Shown: positions 1 through 7,436, numbered from the stretch's first letter. The stretch is 29,572 nucleotides of DNA from MGIIb-O2 sp964003245 (GCA_964003245.1 CAXFIU010000016.1:1-29572), one strand, 5' to 3'. Notes: generated by a model not told the origin, from the letters alone. A program made the numbers and translations.

Positions 1-394
1 CAGCAGAACTACTGAGAGCACCTGCCAAGGTTCCCTTAGTACCTCCGGCAAATGTGGTGGTGCTTCCGTAAGCCGGAATGGACTGTACCTGACCGGTTGT
101 CGTGCTCACTGTTGACCCCGCATTCAAGGTAGCTATAGGGTCACCTTGCAAATAATTTTCTGCGAAACTAAATTGATTACCGGCTGTATGGACTTCGTAC
201 GTACCGGCTTTAATTGTTGGGCTGGCAGTTACAGACCCGGCGGTTAGTCCACCGAATACGTCGCTATTACCGGTGCCGACTTTAATATTTGTGCCACTTA
301 CGGAATATGCAGACCCGATTCTCGATGCAGTTGACGAGGCCCCATCAACAGTGAGCTGTACCGAGGCTTGATGTCTCATCGTTATATCGGCCAT
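1..394 (-). CDS. virion-like protein, N-terminal part (truncated by window edge)
   Basis: The reading frame starts with ATG at 392-394 and stays open to the window edge, giving 131 residues beginning MADITMRHQASVQLTVDG. The composition is rich in Gly, Ser, Thr, Ala and Val, with short beta-prone segments (for example SVSGTNIKVGTG and AGTYEVHTAG). This is typical of phage tail-fibre or decoration proteins, but I recognise no named domain. It lies 83 bases downstream of the pyrophosphohydrolase-like gene on the same strand. The ribosome binding site is weak (GGGACC about 7 bases upstream). The assignment as structural is inference from composition only. Confidence 0.6.
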   Translation of the reverse strand, partial: MADITMRHQASVQLTVDGASSTASRIGSAYSVSGTNIKVGTGNSDVFGGLTAGSVTASPTIKAGTYEVHTAGNQFSFAENYLQGDPIATLNAGSTVSTTTGQVQSIPAYGSTTTFAGGTKGTLAGALSSSA

Positions 395-477
395 AGCTGG
401 TCCCGCTGACAAAGTAAATATTGCCAGTAAGATCTTCCACTTCATAATTCAAAAGCATTGGTCTTTGTAAATTTATA

Positions 478-810
478 TTAGGTGTTTTTACGTCCATCAT
501 GTTTGGTAAAGGATTCACCGTCAGGCTGCGTATTACGATCATCGGTTCCCCAACCATTTCGCTGGTACTCCATTAAGAATACAAGGCAACACCCTGCATG
601 TGCTAAATGTGAAAAGCCTGTCTCAGGATCTTTATCTTCTCCTTTCCACCAAGCGAAGATATGTCGACACAATGCTGCAAAATATCTACCCCACTCTGCT
701 CCTCTGCACCAATTATTAGCTTCATACTTATCAGCACCATAGGTTAGAACGTCGGTTATCTCTTCGATAGCTGCCCAAGGAGTTAATTCAAAACGAGTCT
801 TTGGCTTCAT
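478..810 (-). CDS. dATP/dGTP diphosphohydrolase-like protein (DUF5664 type)
   Basis: This is a 110-residue protein matching the small phage family of dATP/dGTP diphosphohydrolase N-terminal domains (formerly DUF5664). Visible signatures in order are an early KTRFELTPWAAIEEI segment, YGADKYEANNW near residue 30, an ALCRHIFAWWKGED segment near 47-60 and DPETGFSHLAHAGCC near 61-75. These supply the acidic and His residues of an all-alpha, MazG-like metal-dependent pyrophosphohydrolase. Members are thought to cleave purine dNTPs to dNMP and pyrophosphate, adjusting nucleotide pools during infection. It starts with ATG at 810, diverging from a plus-strand gene. No purZ-like gene is visible here, so nothing suggests a modified-base genome. 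Confidence 0.75.
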   Translation of the reverse strand: MKPKTRFELTPWAAIEEITDVLTYGADKYEANNWCRGAEWGRYFAALCRHIFAWWKGEDKDPETGFSHLAHAGCCLVFLMEYQRNGWGTDDRNTQPDGESFTKHDGRKNT

Positions 811-1160
811 ATGTATTCAGTATCCGTCCTAGGATAGGAAATGAATTGAATATTTCCAATACTTTGAGAGGAAATCCCGGAGCTCCTTATAGGCATAACC
901 CTAAAAAGGTTGAACCTTTAGTTAGGAAGCATTTAGCTCGTGCTAGAAAGTCGAACTCAGACGCTCAGTCTTATGGAGGAAGTACTGGCGGCAGGAAAAG
1001 CTTACAAAGCAGAGGTAGAGGATTAGATGTTTTAAGAGAAAGAACTACGAAAATGAGAACTGATGAAGAAATTTTTAACGATTCCGCAGCCGAGATGGGG
1101 CATGACATGAAGAAGGAGTTTTCACCGAAGTCTTCTGGCTTTGAGACTTTTGATCTATAG
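801..1160 (+). CDS. hypothetical basic protein
   Basis: This is a lone plus-strand frame of up to 119 residues with no ATG start. TTG at 801 gives the longest form, but TTG at 846 is preceded by AGGAA at a 5-base spacing and may be the true start. The protein is basic and polar with an RGNPGAPYRHNP segment, an Arg/Lys-rich middle and a more acidic C-terminus (TDEEIFNDSAAEMG). I recognise no domain. It diverges from the pyrophosphohydrolase-like gene and converges with the next minus-strand gene, overlapping its 3' end by 86 bases. The overlap means one of the two 3' ends could be non-coding. Confidence 0.45.
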   Translation: MASYVFSIRPRIGNELNISNTLRGNPGAPYRHNPKKVEPLVRKHLARARKSNSDAQSYGGSTGGRKSLQSRGRGLDVLRERTTKMRTDEEIFNDSAAEMGHDMKKEFSPKSSGFETFDL

Positions 1161-1608
1161 CTTTTTCAGGAGGAGTGGGAGGTAAATATGCTTCAACAAA
1201 ATTAGTAGATACTGGCTTGAGCTTAAGTATTGGTCTAGAAGTTCTTTTAGGAAGACTTTGTACTAATTCAATAGATTCAAAACTATCTATTGTAAATAAG
1301 CAACTACGTCCTGAGCTCCATTGAGGATCTGGATCTGTAGGATCCCACCATTTAGAAACTTTAAAAGGTGATTCGTTTAATTGTTTATATCCAGAAAGAG
1401 ATACATGAAAAGAATGAAGACGTCGGGCAAGAGCTGTAATGTTATCGAAAGTTGTCTCATCTAATTTTTCCCTCAATTCTAATTCTTCGGGTAAAGCATC
1501 AGACCAAAACAGCCATGAATCGTAAACAATAGATCGACAAGTTAACCACCATTCGCCAGCAGGGATCTGAAATTCTTCTTCTTTGAATCTGGCGTAAGGA
1601 TTATGCAT
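1075..1608 (-). CDS. hypothetical protein paired with methyltransferase-like gene
   Basis: This 177-residue protein is rich in Trp (WW pairs near residues 20 and 87) and ends in a Pro/Ser/Lys-rich low-complexity tail (about residues 140-177). I do not recognise the family. Its ATG overlaps the stop of the upstream methyltransferase-like gene by one base (TAATG), so the two are probably translated together and may act together. The tail overlaps the converging plus-strand gene by 86 bases. Confidence 0.6.
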   Translation of the reverse strand: MHNPYARFKEEEFQIPAGEWWLTCRSIVYDSWLFWSDALPEELELREKLDETTFDNITALARRLHSFHVSLSGYKQLNESPFKVSKWWDPTDPDPQWSSGRSCLFTIDSFESIELVQSLPKRTSRPILKLKPVSTNFVEAYLPPTPPEKAIDQKSQSQKTSVKTPSSCHAPSRLRNR

Positions 1609-2237
1609 TAGTCTCTGTAGTTATACGCTTGCTTTTCGTTTGATTTGTAAGCGCGTTCCCAGTCTCCTTCCCCACTAAGTTCGTTAAAGACTATGCGTCC
1701 TAGATGACTAAATGAAGTATGGAATCTAGCCAGCATTGATTGAAATAATGATCCTGGGCTTGGCGGCGGAAGATAAAAGACAGCAGACCAATCAGATGGG
1801 GAAACAGATCTGAAAACTTCTAACTCGTCGTCCCACCATGATGGGCGTAATCTCTTGAAAGGTATGCAACAAGGGAAGTCCCACAACCAAGGACACTTAA
1901 TAATTGTTTCGTTATAACCAACCCACAAAACAGCCTGGTCAATGTGTCCAGCACGATATTCTCTTAACGTCTTATTGAATAGCTTTCTACTCGGAGCCAG
2001 TCCAGCAGGGGGTGCTACGAAGACTCTTCCTTTTCCAATACACTCCCAACTCTGAGAAGTGCTTTTAAATAACGCATCTTCGCCATCGTTGCGGTCGAAG
2101 AACTTACTCGCCATCACCATGCGATTAATATCTTTAGTGCTATATGGATCTAAATCAATAGAACCCAACACACTACGTGCAGCTAATACAACAGGTTGGG
2201 GTGGAGCAAGGTCGCACCGATCAGGTCTTCTACTCAT
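1608..2237 (-). CDS. degenerate N6-adenine DNA methyltransferase-like protein
   Basis: This 209-residue protein has the layout of phage Dam-like methyltransferases (PF05869 type): an opening that normally contacts substrate, an SIDLDPYSTKDINRMVMA segment near residues 26-43 resembling the S-adenosylmethionine-binding strand with LDPY, then FFDRNDGEDALF and a KGRVFVAPPAG segment near 69-79. In active enzymes the last segment reads (N/D)PP(Y/F); here it is APPA. Both the Asn/Asp and aromatic positions are lost, so catalysis is doubtful. It may be a repurposed or decoy binding protein. It sits between two tightly coupled small genes. The family assignment is moderate; the loss of motif IV is read directly from the sequence. 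Confidence 0.55.
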   Translation of the reverse strand: MSRRPDRCDLAPPQPVVLAARSVLGSIDLDPYSTKDINRMVMASKFFDRNDGEDALFKSTSQSWECIGKGRVFVAPPAGLAPSRKLFNKTLREYRAGHIDQAVLWVGYNETIIKCPWLWDFPCCIPFKRLRPSWWDDELEVFRSVSPSDWSAVFYLPPPSPGSLFQSMLARFHTSFSHLGRIVFNELSGEGDWERAYKSNEKQAYNYRD

Positions 2238-2471
2238 TTATGGCAATATGATTCTTTCTTTTTTACGCCAACCTTTTCTGTCAACCCAAGCATTGAATTC
2301 TACTTTTGCCTCTGGCGTGAGGTAACCGAAGAATCGATTCAATGCATGTTTGAGAGCATAGTTTTTATCTTCATATTTATCTAACTCAAGCCCTCCATGT
2401 AATGCACAACAGGCATCGAGTAAGTCATACATCGGCATAGATGTTCTTGCGTTTTCTTGATCTTTATTCAT
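2238..2471 (-). CDS. small hypothetical protein
   Basis: This is a 77-residue frame beginning MNKDQENARTSMPMYDLL and ending in a basic GWRKKERIILP tail. Its stop directly abuts the ATG of the methyltransferase-like gene and its ATG overlaps the stop of the upstream gene, so it is embedded in a coupled operon. It contains a Cys pair (DACCALHGG) but not enough for a metal site. No family is recognised. Confidence 0.6.
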   Translation of the reverse strand: MNKDQENARTSMPMYDLLDACCALHGGLELDKYEDKNYALKHALNRFFGYLTPEAKVEFNAWVDRKGWRKKERIILP

Positions 2472-2932
2472 TATTTAGACATCTCCTCTAGGATTGCTTG
2501 TGCTTGTTTAGCGGGATATTCTCGCTCTATTATTTTTGTACTCATACCAGTTTTATCTACGAGGACGACTAAGGCTGCTTTAGCTGGATTAAATTGAACG
2601 ACAGTGTCAACCAAGCTCGATAAGAAAGCGTTATTAAATTCATCACCAGCTGCGTCGGTTTCAGCAGCACCTGCTTTTAAATCGTCTAAGGATAAGTAGT
2701 ATTTACCTTCTTTTTCTCGATGAGGTTTGAGTTTAGTTAATGGGTAAAATAATGCACCTGGCCCATGTTTATCAAAACCTTCGTCGTACATTTTGATGGC
2801 GTCAACGAGAATCAACTCGATAGCCATCACGTTGATTTTGAGAGAAGCTTCTTTATCTCCTTTGCTGCCTCCTGGCTTAGTCAGCTCAGGAAACATCTTT
2901 TTACCTAACTCACGTCGCGATGGTCGTGGCAT
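2471..2932 (-). CDS. hypothetical protein
   Basis: This is a 153-residue, mostly helical-looking protein with a basic N-terminus (PRPSRRELGKKMF), an INVMAIELILVDAIKMYDEGFDKHGPGAL helix region and a C-terminal segment ending KQAQAILEEMSK. No domain is recognised. It overlaps the upstream small gene by 23 bases and the downstream gene by one base, placing it inside the same coupled minus-strand series. Confidence 0.6.
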   Translation of the reverse strand: MPRPSRRELGKKMFPELTKPGGSKGDKEASLKINVMAIELILVDAIKMYDEGFDKHGPGALFYPLTKLKPHREKEGKYYLSLDDLKAGAAETDAAGDEFNNAFLSSLVDTVVQFNPAKAALVVLVDKTGMSTKIIEREYPAKQAQAILEEMSK

Positions 2933-3092
2933 TCCTAAAGCTAACTAACAACTCATCAGCAGCTTGTTCTGCCAATTGAGCCAATTTTAGTATCTCTTGA
3001 CTATCTTCGCATCCTTTTAGGTAATCAATCGCCTCGTTAAGGTAGCTATGAGTTGTGATTAACTTAGCTGTGATGTCGACAGTTTTCTTCAT
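2910..3092 (-). CDS. small helical protein
   Basis: This is a 60-residue protein beginning MKKTVDITAKLITTHSYLNE with an Ala/Leu-rich amphipathic helix (ILKLAQLAEQAADELLVSF). No family is recognised. Its 3' end overlaps the next gene by 23 bases and its 5' end overlaps a possible TTG-started gene. Confidence 0.5.
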   Translation of the reverse strand: MKKTVDITAKLITTHSYLNEAIDYLKGCEDSQEILKLAQLAEQAADELLVSFRNATTIAT

Positions 3093-3216
3093 AGGTCTTT
3101 CCGTTTGTACAAATATAATCCTTCGGAGGCTCTTCTAGCCACACTCTTTTACCTTCAATAATACGGTATTGACGTTCCCCGCAGGATACGGTATATGGTT
3201 GAGATTCGTTAATCAA
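3064..3216 (-). CDS. possible small protein with TTG start
   Basis: The interval upstream of the 60-residue gene is open in one frame for 50 codons and reads like protein: INESQPYTVSCGERQYRI, then GKRVWLEEPPKDYICTNGK. There is no ATG. The only plausible start is TTG at 3214-3216, and an in-frame stop lies eight codons farther upstream. No clear ribosome binding site is visible. It contains two Cys residues and no recognised family. It may also be the remnant of a longer gene. Confidence 0.35.
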   Translation of the reverse strand: MINESQPYTVSCGERQYRIIEGKRVWLEEPPKDYICTNGKTYEENCRHHS

Positions 3217-3217
3217 A

Positions 3218-3249
3218 GTATGGTCGAAGCATTAGCTTATCGACCATAC
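3218..3249. promoter_or_regulatory. strong stem-loop between virion-like gene and small-gene operon
   Basis: A perfect 10-base inverted repeat, GTATGGTCGA and TCGACCATAC, flanks a 12-base spacer whose own AAGC/GCTT ends can pair. On minus-strand RNA this gives a 9-bp stem, a 2-base bulge, a 4-bp stem and a UAAU loop. It lies 31 bases beyond the stop of the DUF4214-like gene and just upstream of the next small genes. It lacks a U-tract, so an RNA processing site, attenuator or protein-binding dyad is as likely as a terminator. Confidence 0.55.
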
Positions 3250-3280
3250 CGTGATAAATACCTAAGTGCAACTATCTAGG

Positions 3281-3505
3281 TTACATTGCGTGTTTTGTTT
3301 TATATTCTGGACTCAATTTGATATTACCTATCACTCTTTTTCTTGCTATATCTAAGGTTTCGCCATTCGCAACCATCTCATCAATGTCTCTAATCCAATA
3401 TGCTTTACCGTCCTCATCAGGATCTCGACTGAGATAAGTCTGATAAACAGAATCAACCCATTGAGAATTATCTAGATCCACATCAGCAGTCGGGGTGTCA
3501 GCCAT
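3281..3505 (-). CDS. small DUF4214-like virion-associated protein
   Basis: This 74-residue protein carries the signature VYQTYLSRDPDEDGKAYW (about residues 20-37). It matches the DUF4214 pattern of a Tyr-rich helix, R-x-PD-xxG and YW, followed by an IARKRVIGNI helix. DUF4214 modules occur in cyanobacterial and phage extracellular or tail-associated proteins. The larger upstream protein carries a similar module near residue 321, so this may be a split-off copy or partner. A C-terminal KLSPEYKTKHAM segment completes the repeat. Function is not known. Confidence 0.6.
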   Translation of the reverse strand: MADTPTADVDLDNSQWVDSVYQTYLSRDPDEDGKAYWIRDIDEMVANGETLDIARKRVIGNIKLSPEYKTKHAM

Positions 3506-3540
3506 GTTAAAAAAAGAATGCTATAGAAAGTTTAGTAGTT

Positions 3541-5079
3541 TTATAAGTTTTTAGCTTCTTCTTTAATCTTCTTAGACCATTTTTCGAACATCGCTTCTGC
3601 ATCCATTGGTGCTTTATTGAGATTATCTACGACTCCAGAACTGAGAGAATCTACAGCATGGTAACCAAGCTGAGCCATCTCCATGTTGGCTACCTTTTGT
3701 TTTTGAAGATCATAAGCATGCTTTTGTCCTGCTGATTCCTTATTGCTTAGACGAATTAAGTTGGCCTGAGCACCACCACTTAATCCTTCCCAAGTTGCTG
3801 CGTCTACTCCGTAGAAACTTGTATCAGCCGCAGTGCCGCCTGTATCGTCAGCACTGGAGCTAGTAGTTGTACTAGATAATGTATCTGCAGATGTTGTTGT
3901 ATTACCTGAGGTTGTTGCAGCATTTTGATATTCATCCCAAGGATTTCTGTCTCCTTGCTTAGTCGTCCATTCTGTTTGCTTATCGTTCATGATATTGCTG
4001 AAAGCTCTTTCTTCTGCTTCTTTTCTGCTCATCCCTCCTGCAATATCTGTTTCGATATTGTTCATCCAGTAAACACCTCCTTCTTGTCCAAGAGGCCTAC
4101 CGAATACAGTTTTGTATAAGTTATTAAGCTTACCTTCTGAAGTTCCAGGGAGAACGGTATTAAGTTGTTCTATTGTTAATCCACCGTGACTGTCCTTACC
4201 AGGAGTCATTGCTCCGACATACTTAGCAAGTTCTTCTCCAGTAGGGTTACGGTCGAATGCTTTATTGAACGATCTAATGACAGCAGCTTCGTTAGTTAGT
4301 TTCTTGCCCGTTTTGGAATCCCAACCTGAAAATTCTAAACCTTTAACAGAATCTAACCCAGGGGCATCAGCTCCTGAATAAGGATTCTTCATCTGAGCTA
4401 AGTCAATATAACCTTTGATTAGAGAATCAGATGGAGACCATATCCCAGCTGGTCCTGTTACTCCGCCAATTTCGCCTGTTCTAGGATCTAGCTTGGTGTC
4501 GCCAATATTGTCTGGTAATGATTCTCCTTGTATGTCTCCAATTTGCTGTGTCCCTCCCGTGTCAGGTGCTTTAAATGCGTCAGTGTTAGACCAGTTATAT
4601 CTGTAAGTAGGAATCTCGTCGCCGAAGTCACTGAAGCTCCACTCTGAATCACCGAAATCAGCTTTAGTAGAGAAACCTTCGAACGATGATTGAGCATCGT
4701 CTTCATCTCTACCAAAGGTTTGCCCGTAAGGAGTATCTTTGAAGCCAACTCCTGCCAAGATATCCCCTGTACTTTGATCTTGTCTTAGACCAAATCTATT
4801 CAATAAGCTTTTATCAACATTAATTCCATGACGAGTAATTAATTTAGCAAGTGATTGCTGCATCGCAGCACCTTTGTCGAACCATCCTCCGGAATGAGGA
4901 GCTCTTCCATCTCCAAGAATATCGTAGTTTTTCTCCCATATTTGACTAAATTCGCCAGTAGATAAAGTCTTGTCTCCGTCAGCATCCGCCCCTAGTAAAT
5001 CATTCCATAAATTAGTTTTGTAATGTTTACCGTAATTACCTCTTCCACTCCAAGTGTGAGTACTCCAGTCAGTTGCCAC
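3541..5079 (-). CDS. virion-like protein with EF-hand and DUF4214-like modules
   Basis: This 512-residue protein is polar, rich in Gly, Asp, Ser and Thr, with an aromatic N-terminus (TDWSTHTWSGRGNYGKHY). Residues 32-43 (DADGDKTLSTGE) form a canonical 12-residue EF-hand loop with Asp, Asp, Asp, Thr, Ser and Glu at the ligand positions, so calcium binding is likely. Near 268-310 is a FNKAFDRNPTGEELAKYV module. Near 321-345 is an LYKTVFGRPLGQEGGVYW module, both resembling DUF4214. A Thr/Ser-rich linker (about 390-425) precedes a helical C-terminus. The modular layout suggests a tail or host-attachment protein, but this is inference. It is followed downstream by the small DUF4214-like gene. Confidence 0.65.
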   Translation of the reverse strand: MATDWSTHTWSGRGNYGKHYKTNLWNDLLGADADGDKTLSTGEFSQIWEKNYDILGDGRAPHSGGWFDKGAAMQQSLAKLITRHGINVDKSLLNRFGLRQDQSTGDILAGVGFKDTPYGQTFGRDEDDAQSSFEGFSTKADFGDSEWSFSDFGDEIPTYRYNWSNTDAFKAPDTGGTQQIGDIQGESLPDNIGDTKLDPRTGEIGGVTGPAGIWSPSDSLIKGYIDLAQMKNPYSGADAPGLDSVKGLEFSGWDSKTGKKLTNEAAVIRSFNKAFDRNPTGEELAKYVGAMTPGKDSHGGLTIEQLNTVLPGTSEGKLNNLYKTVFGRPLGQEGGVYWMNNIETDIAGGMSRKEAEERAFSNIMNDKQTEWTTKQGDRNPWDEYQNAATTSGNTTTSADTLSSTTTSSSADDTGGTAADTSFYGVDAATWEGLSGGAQANLIRLSNKESAGQKHAYDLQKQKVANMEMAQLGYHAVDSLSSGVVDNLNKAPMDAEAMFEKWSKKIKEEAKNL

Positions 5080-5118
5080 GATGTCTACACATAGTCAATA
5101 CTTATATAGTAGCTGTAG

Positions 5119-5805
5119 CTAGAACTCGTCGTTCTGTATCAGATTCGCATTAATGAGTGTTTTAGTATCTAGAGGCCCACTGGCATTCATTCTGAAGTCG
5201 ATCCATATTTTATTATCTTTTTCTATCTTCTCAAAACGTTTTGGATCTTTGTCTCGCGTCGTTTCTAGGAAGCGTTGAGTATCTTCCATTAGCTTTCTAG
5301 AATTGAATTCTAAATCGATGGAATGGAGATGGCGATGATTAAAGAAATGAGGCACTCCTTTTACTCTTAAGTGCAGGGGATTGCAGCAATCATTATTTCC
5401 ACAAACAGCTTTGATTGGGAGTCTCCCGACATCTCCCCAAGAAAACCAAACGGCACATCGTTGAGCACTATATTGTCTACCTCCCCAGTGCCTAGGCATT
5501 GAGAAATAAGTTGATCTTGATCTGCTATGGGTCGGACCATGCCACGGCCAACATTCATCAGCAGTACCTATCTCAACAAAAGACCAGAATTCTAGAAAAC
5601 GTCGACGATGTTTCTTCTCAATTTCATGAATATCTAAAGACAGTCTTCCTTCTGTTAGAGATGAAATGCATCTAACACAAGCATGGCTATCACTATAACG
5701 AGGTATACGCCCATCTTTAGAGCCAATTGAATGATCTTTACAGAAACAGACTGGACCACCTTCTATCTTTGAGTGGAGATTAGGGGGTATAGGCCACTGT
5801 GCCAT
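5119..5805 (-). CDS. HNH-like zinc-binding protein with substituted first histidine
   Basis: This 228-residue protein has an N-terminal Cys cluster (C20-x-C22 and C43-x-x-C46) and a central region resembling HNH homing endonucleases: CWPWHG at 85-90, an AQRCAVWFSWG helix, then AVCGNNDCCNPLH at 133-145. The family pattern is H-x-C-x-N-x-x-C-x-N-P-x-H. Here the Cys, Asn142 and His145 positions are kept, but the first His is Ala133. The fold is therefore recognisable while catalysis is questionable. A lysine-rich helical C-terminus follows. It sits between unrelated genes as a free-standing gene, not in an intron. Confidence 0.6.
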   Translation of the reverse strand: MAQWPIPPNLHSKIEGGPVCFCKDHSIGSKDGRIPRYSDSHACVRCISSLTEGRLSLDIHEIEKKHRRRFLEFWSFVEIGTADECWPWHGPTHSRSRSTYFSMPRHWGGRQYSAQRCAVWFSWGDVGRLPIKAVCGNNDCCNPLHLRVKGVPHFFNHRHLHSIDLEFNSRKLMEDTQRFLETTRDKDPKRFEKIEKDNKIWIDFRMNASGPLDTKTLINANLIQNDEF

Positions 5806-6045
5806 TTAGATGTTAAGAGGAAAGCCTTTGGGTGGTTTAAATTTACCACCCATCTTGACTAATTGCTCTTTTCGAGGTTTAAGCTCTACGCTTTTTGTAT
5901 CCCATAATTCTTGTCTTGTAGATCCTTCGATAATCACAGGAAGTTTTTCCAGGTGCAAGCCAACAGATTGAGCTTGTCCAACGACAAAGCCATCTTGGTT
6001 GTTTGTGATATGTCGAACTCTCTGACCAACTTGAAAAGTAGACAT
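5806..6045 (-). CDS. small SH3/KOW-like protein
   Basis: This is a 79-residue protein. The opening VGQRVRHITNNQDGFVVGQ resembles a small beta-barrel (SH3/KOW-like) of the kind used for nucleic-acid or protein contact, followed by strands LPVIIEGSTRQELWD and a basic, Gly/Pro-rich tail (KPRKEQLVKMGGKFKPP). The fold suggestion is weak. Its stop abuts the ATG of the HNH-like gene. Confidence 0.55.
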   Translation of the reverse strand: MSTFQVGQRVRHITNNQDGFVVGQAQSVGLHLEKLPVIIEGSTRQELWDTKSVELKPRKEQLVKMGGKFKPPKGFPLNI

Positions 6046-6078
6046 TTAATTAAGCCTTCAAACTAGGTTAATTACTGT

Positions 6079-6615
6079 CTAAGTTACGTCAAGTGAACAA
6101 GGTGATGCATCTATTGGTTCTTCTTCTTGATTTACAGGACCTTTGATCGGAACCCTATGAACAGTAACTCCCGCTTCTACGAACATTTGACGAGCTAAAT
6201 CAAAGCTTTCTTGCCATCTAAATGGTTCAACAAAATCAGGAACAACAACTTTATTAATTTCTGCTTGGATTAAAACAGCAGCACATTGACTGCATGTCAT
6301 TAATGGCCAAACGTACATAGTTGCGCCTGTCAGACAAACACCACTACGTGCGGCGTAAGCAACACAATTCATCTCTGCGTGAGTTGTCATCTTGAGACGA
6401 GTTTCTCTATTAGCTAGTCGACTATCGGTGTCATCGACTCCTGCAGGTAAACCATTATACCCTGTAGCGAGTATCCTACGATTCCTCACAGCTACTGCTC
6501 CAACTTTCGTGGATGGGTCTTTAGACCACCCAGCTACATGAGAAGCAATGACAAGAAAACGTTGATCCCAATGTTTTGGTGCTTTTGGAGGACGTCCAAT
6601 ACTCTTAGTATCCAT
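6079..6615 (-). CDS. deoxycytidylate (dCMP) deaminase
   Basis: This 178-residue enzyme of the cytidine/deoxycytidylate deaminase fold converts dCMP to dUMP and so feeds dTTP synthesis. The active site is clear: H79-A-E81 (in TTHAEMN) supplies one zinc ligand and the catalytic Glu, and P104 followed by C108-x-x-C111 (WPLMTCSQC) supplies the other two ligands. Substrate-site features such as STKVGAVAV (35-43) and GYNGLPAG (52-59) match the dCMP deaminase subfamily. Length fits the phage enzymes (about 150-190). The first 15 residues are a basic Pro-rich extension. It diverges from the membrane/coiled-coil gene at 6656. Confidence 0.9.
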   Translation of the reverse strand: MDTKSIGRPPKAPKHWDQRFLVIASHVAGWSKDPSTKVGAVAVRNRRILATGYNGLPAGVDDTDSRLANRETRLKMTTHAEMNCVAYAARSGVCLTGATMYVWPLMTCSQCAAVLIQAEINKVVVPDFVEPFRWQESFDLARQMFVEAGVTVHRVPIKGPVNQEEEPIDASPCSLDVT

Positions 6616-6655
6616 TAATAACTTAAAATAAATATGGAACCCTATTGTCTTTCAA

Positions 6656-6883
6656 GTGCTTGAAGTCGTCGCCGTTTTAGGTCTCGCCGCAACAGGAGCG
6701 TTGTGGAGAATGGCTTTCGAACAAGGAAGCATGAAGAAGGGTATGGAATCAATTTTAAATGAAGTTCGTCTTTTAAGAAACGAAGTCAGTAAAGATATTA
6801 GGCATATCGAACGTAACTTGCATGATCACGAGAAAAGAATAAGAAATCTTGAAGATGTATCACACGATCACAAAAAGAGATGA
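6656..6883 (+). CDS. membrane-anchored coiled-coil protein
   Basis: This is a 75-residue frame with a GTG start at 6656; an in-frame stop lies nine codons upstream and no ATG is available. The N-terminus (VVAVLGLAATGALW) is a probable membrane helix. The remainder is a charged heptad-like helix (LNEVRLLRNEVSKDIRHIER). This layout resembles phage spanin- or XhlA-like accessory proteins, but the family cannot be named. It is coupled to the next small gene, with one base between them. Confidence 0.55.
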   Translation: MLEVVAVLGLAATGALWRMAFEQGSMKKGMESILNEVRLLRNEVSKDIRHIERNLHDHEKRIRNLEDVSHDHKKR

Positions 6884-6884
6884 G

Positions 6885-7067
6885 ATGGATTGGGATCAAG
6901 AAATAGAGAATGATAGACTAAAGGGTATGATTATCGTCTATCAAGAGCACATTGATGTGCTGGAGAAAGAGAACAAAGAACTGAAGGCTAAGACTGCTTT
7001 CCTTCAGAAGCAATTGGAGTATAAAAGCTACGGTCCTCCTATCTACGAAGAGTCAGCAGCTACTTAG
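6885..7067 (+). CDS. small coiled-coil protein
   Basis: The chosen ATG at 6885 follows the previous stop by one base and gives 60 residues; a longer TTG-started form would overlap the upstream gene. The sequence is a leucine/glutamate-rich coiled coil (HIDVLEKENKELKAKTAFL) with a short tail. It probably partners with the membrane-anchored protein immediately upstream. The 3' end overlaps the converging minus-strand gene by 8 bases. Confidence 0.5.
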   Translation: MDWDQEIENDRLKGMIIVYQEHIDVLEKENKELKAKTAFLQKQLEYKSYGPPIYEESAAT

Positions 7068-7401
7068 CTCCTTCTTCTACGTCTGCTCCTGATCCGACGC
7101 ATGCAGATTGCTCTGGAGCCCAGCTGGGTCTATATCCAGAAAACCATATCTTTCGTGTCTTTTCGAAGAGTTGTTCTTTAGATAGGTTCCATTTAGATAA
7201 GCATAATTGCAAGTCTTCTCTGATATGTAGAAATGGACGGCTGTCCCAATACCTCATACATAATCTTGCTATATCTATATATTCTTCATCTGTTGGTTCC
7301 TCTACAGATATTATTTGACTAAGCAAATTCCTATCGTGATCAACTAAGGCAGCATTATCTGTTCGATAAGCAGCAGCGTTCTGAGGAGAAACTCGTGGCA
7401 T
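7060..7401 (-). CDS. hypothetical protein next to the iteron region
   Basis: From ATG at 7401 the protein is 113 residues (beginning MPRVSPQNAAAYRTDNAAL). An in-frame extension to 7476 would run through repeated operator-like DNA and is less likely. It has a DEEYIDIARLCMRYWDSRPFL segment and a conserved-looking KIWFSGYRPSWAPEQ segment. No family is recognised. It is the first gene downstream of the TGACRGGGT repeat region, so a repeat-binding factor could regulate it. Confidence 0.6.
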   Translation of the reverse strand: MPRVSPQNAAAYRTDNAALVDHDRNLLSQIISVEEPTDEEYIDIARLCMRYWDSRPFLHIREDLQLCLSKWNLSKEQLFEKTRKIWFSGYRPSWAPEQSACVGSGADVEEGAK

Positions 7402-7436
7402 CGGAGATTTACGTTGTGACAAGTTGACCTTAAAAA

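Noticed and set aside
345..557. A 70-codon minus-strand frame between the pyrophosphohydrolase-like gene and the first virion-like gene.
   Set aside because: It overlaps both better-supported genes, and the unique part is only 83 bases long. A short version starting near 500 cannot be excluded but has no supporting motif.
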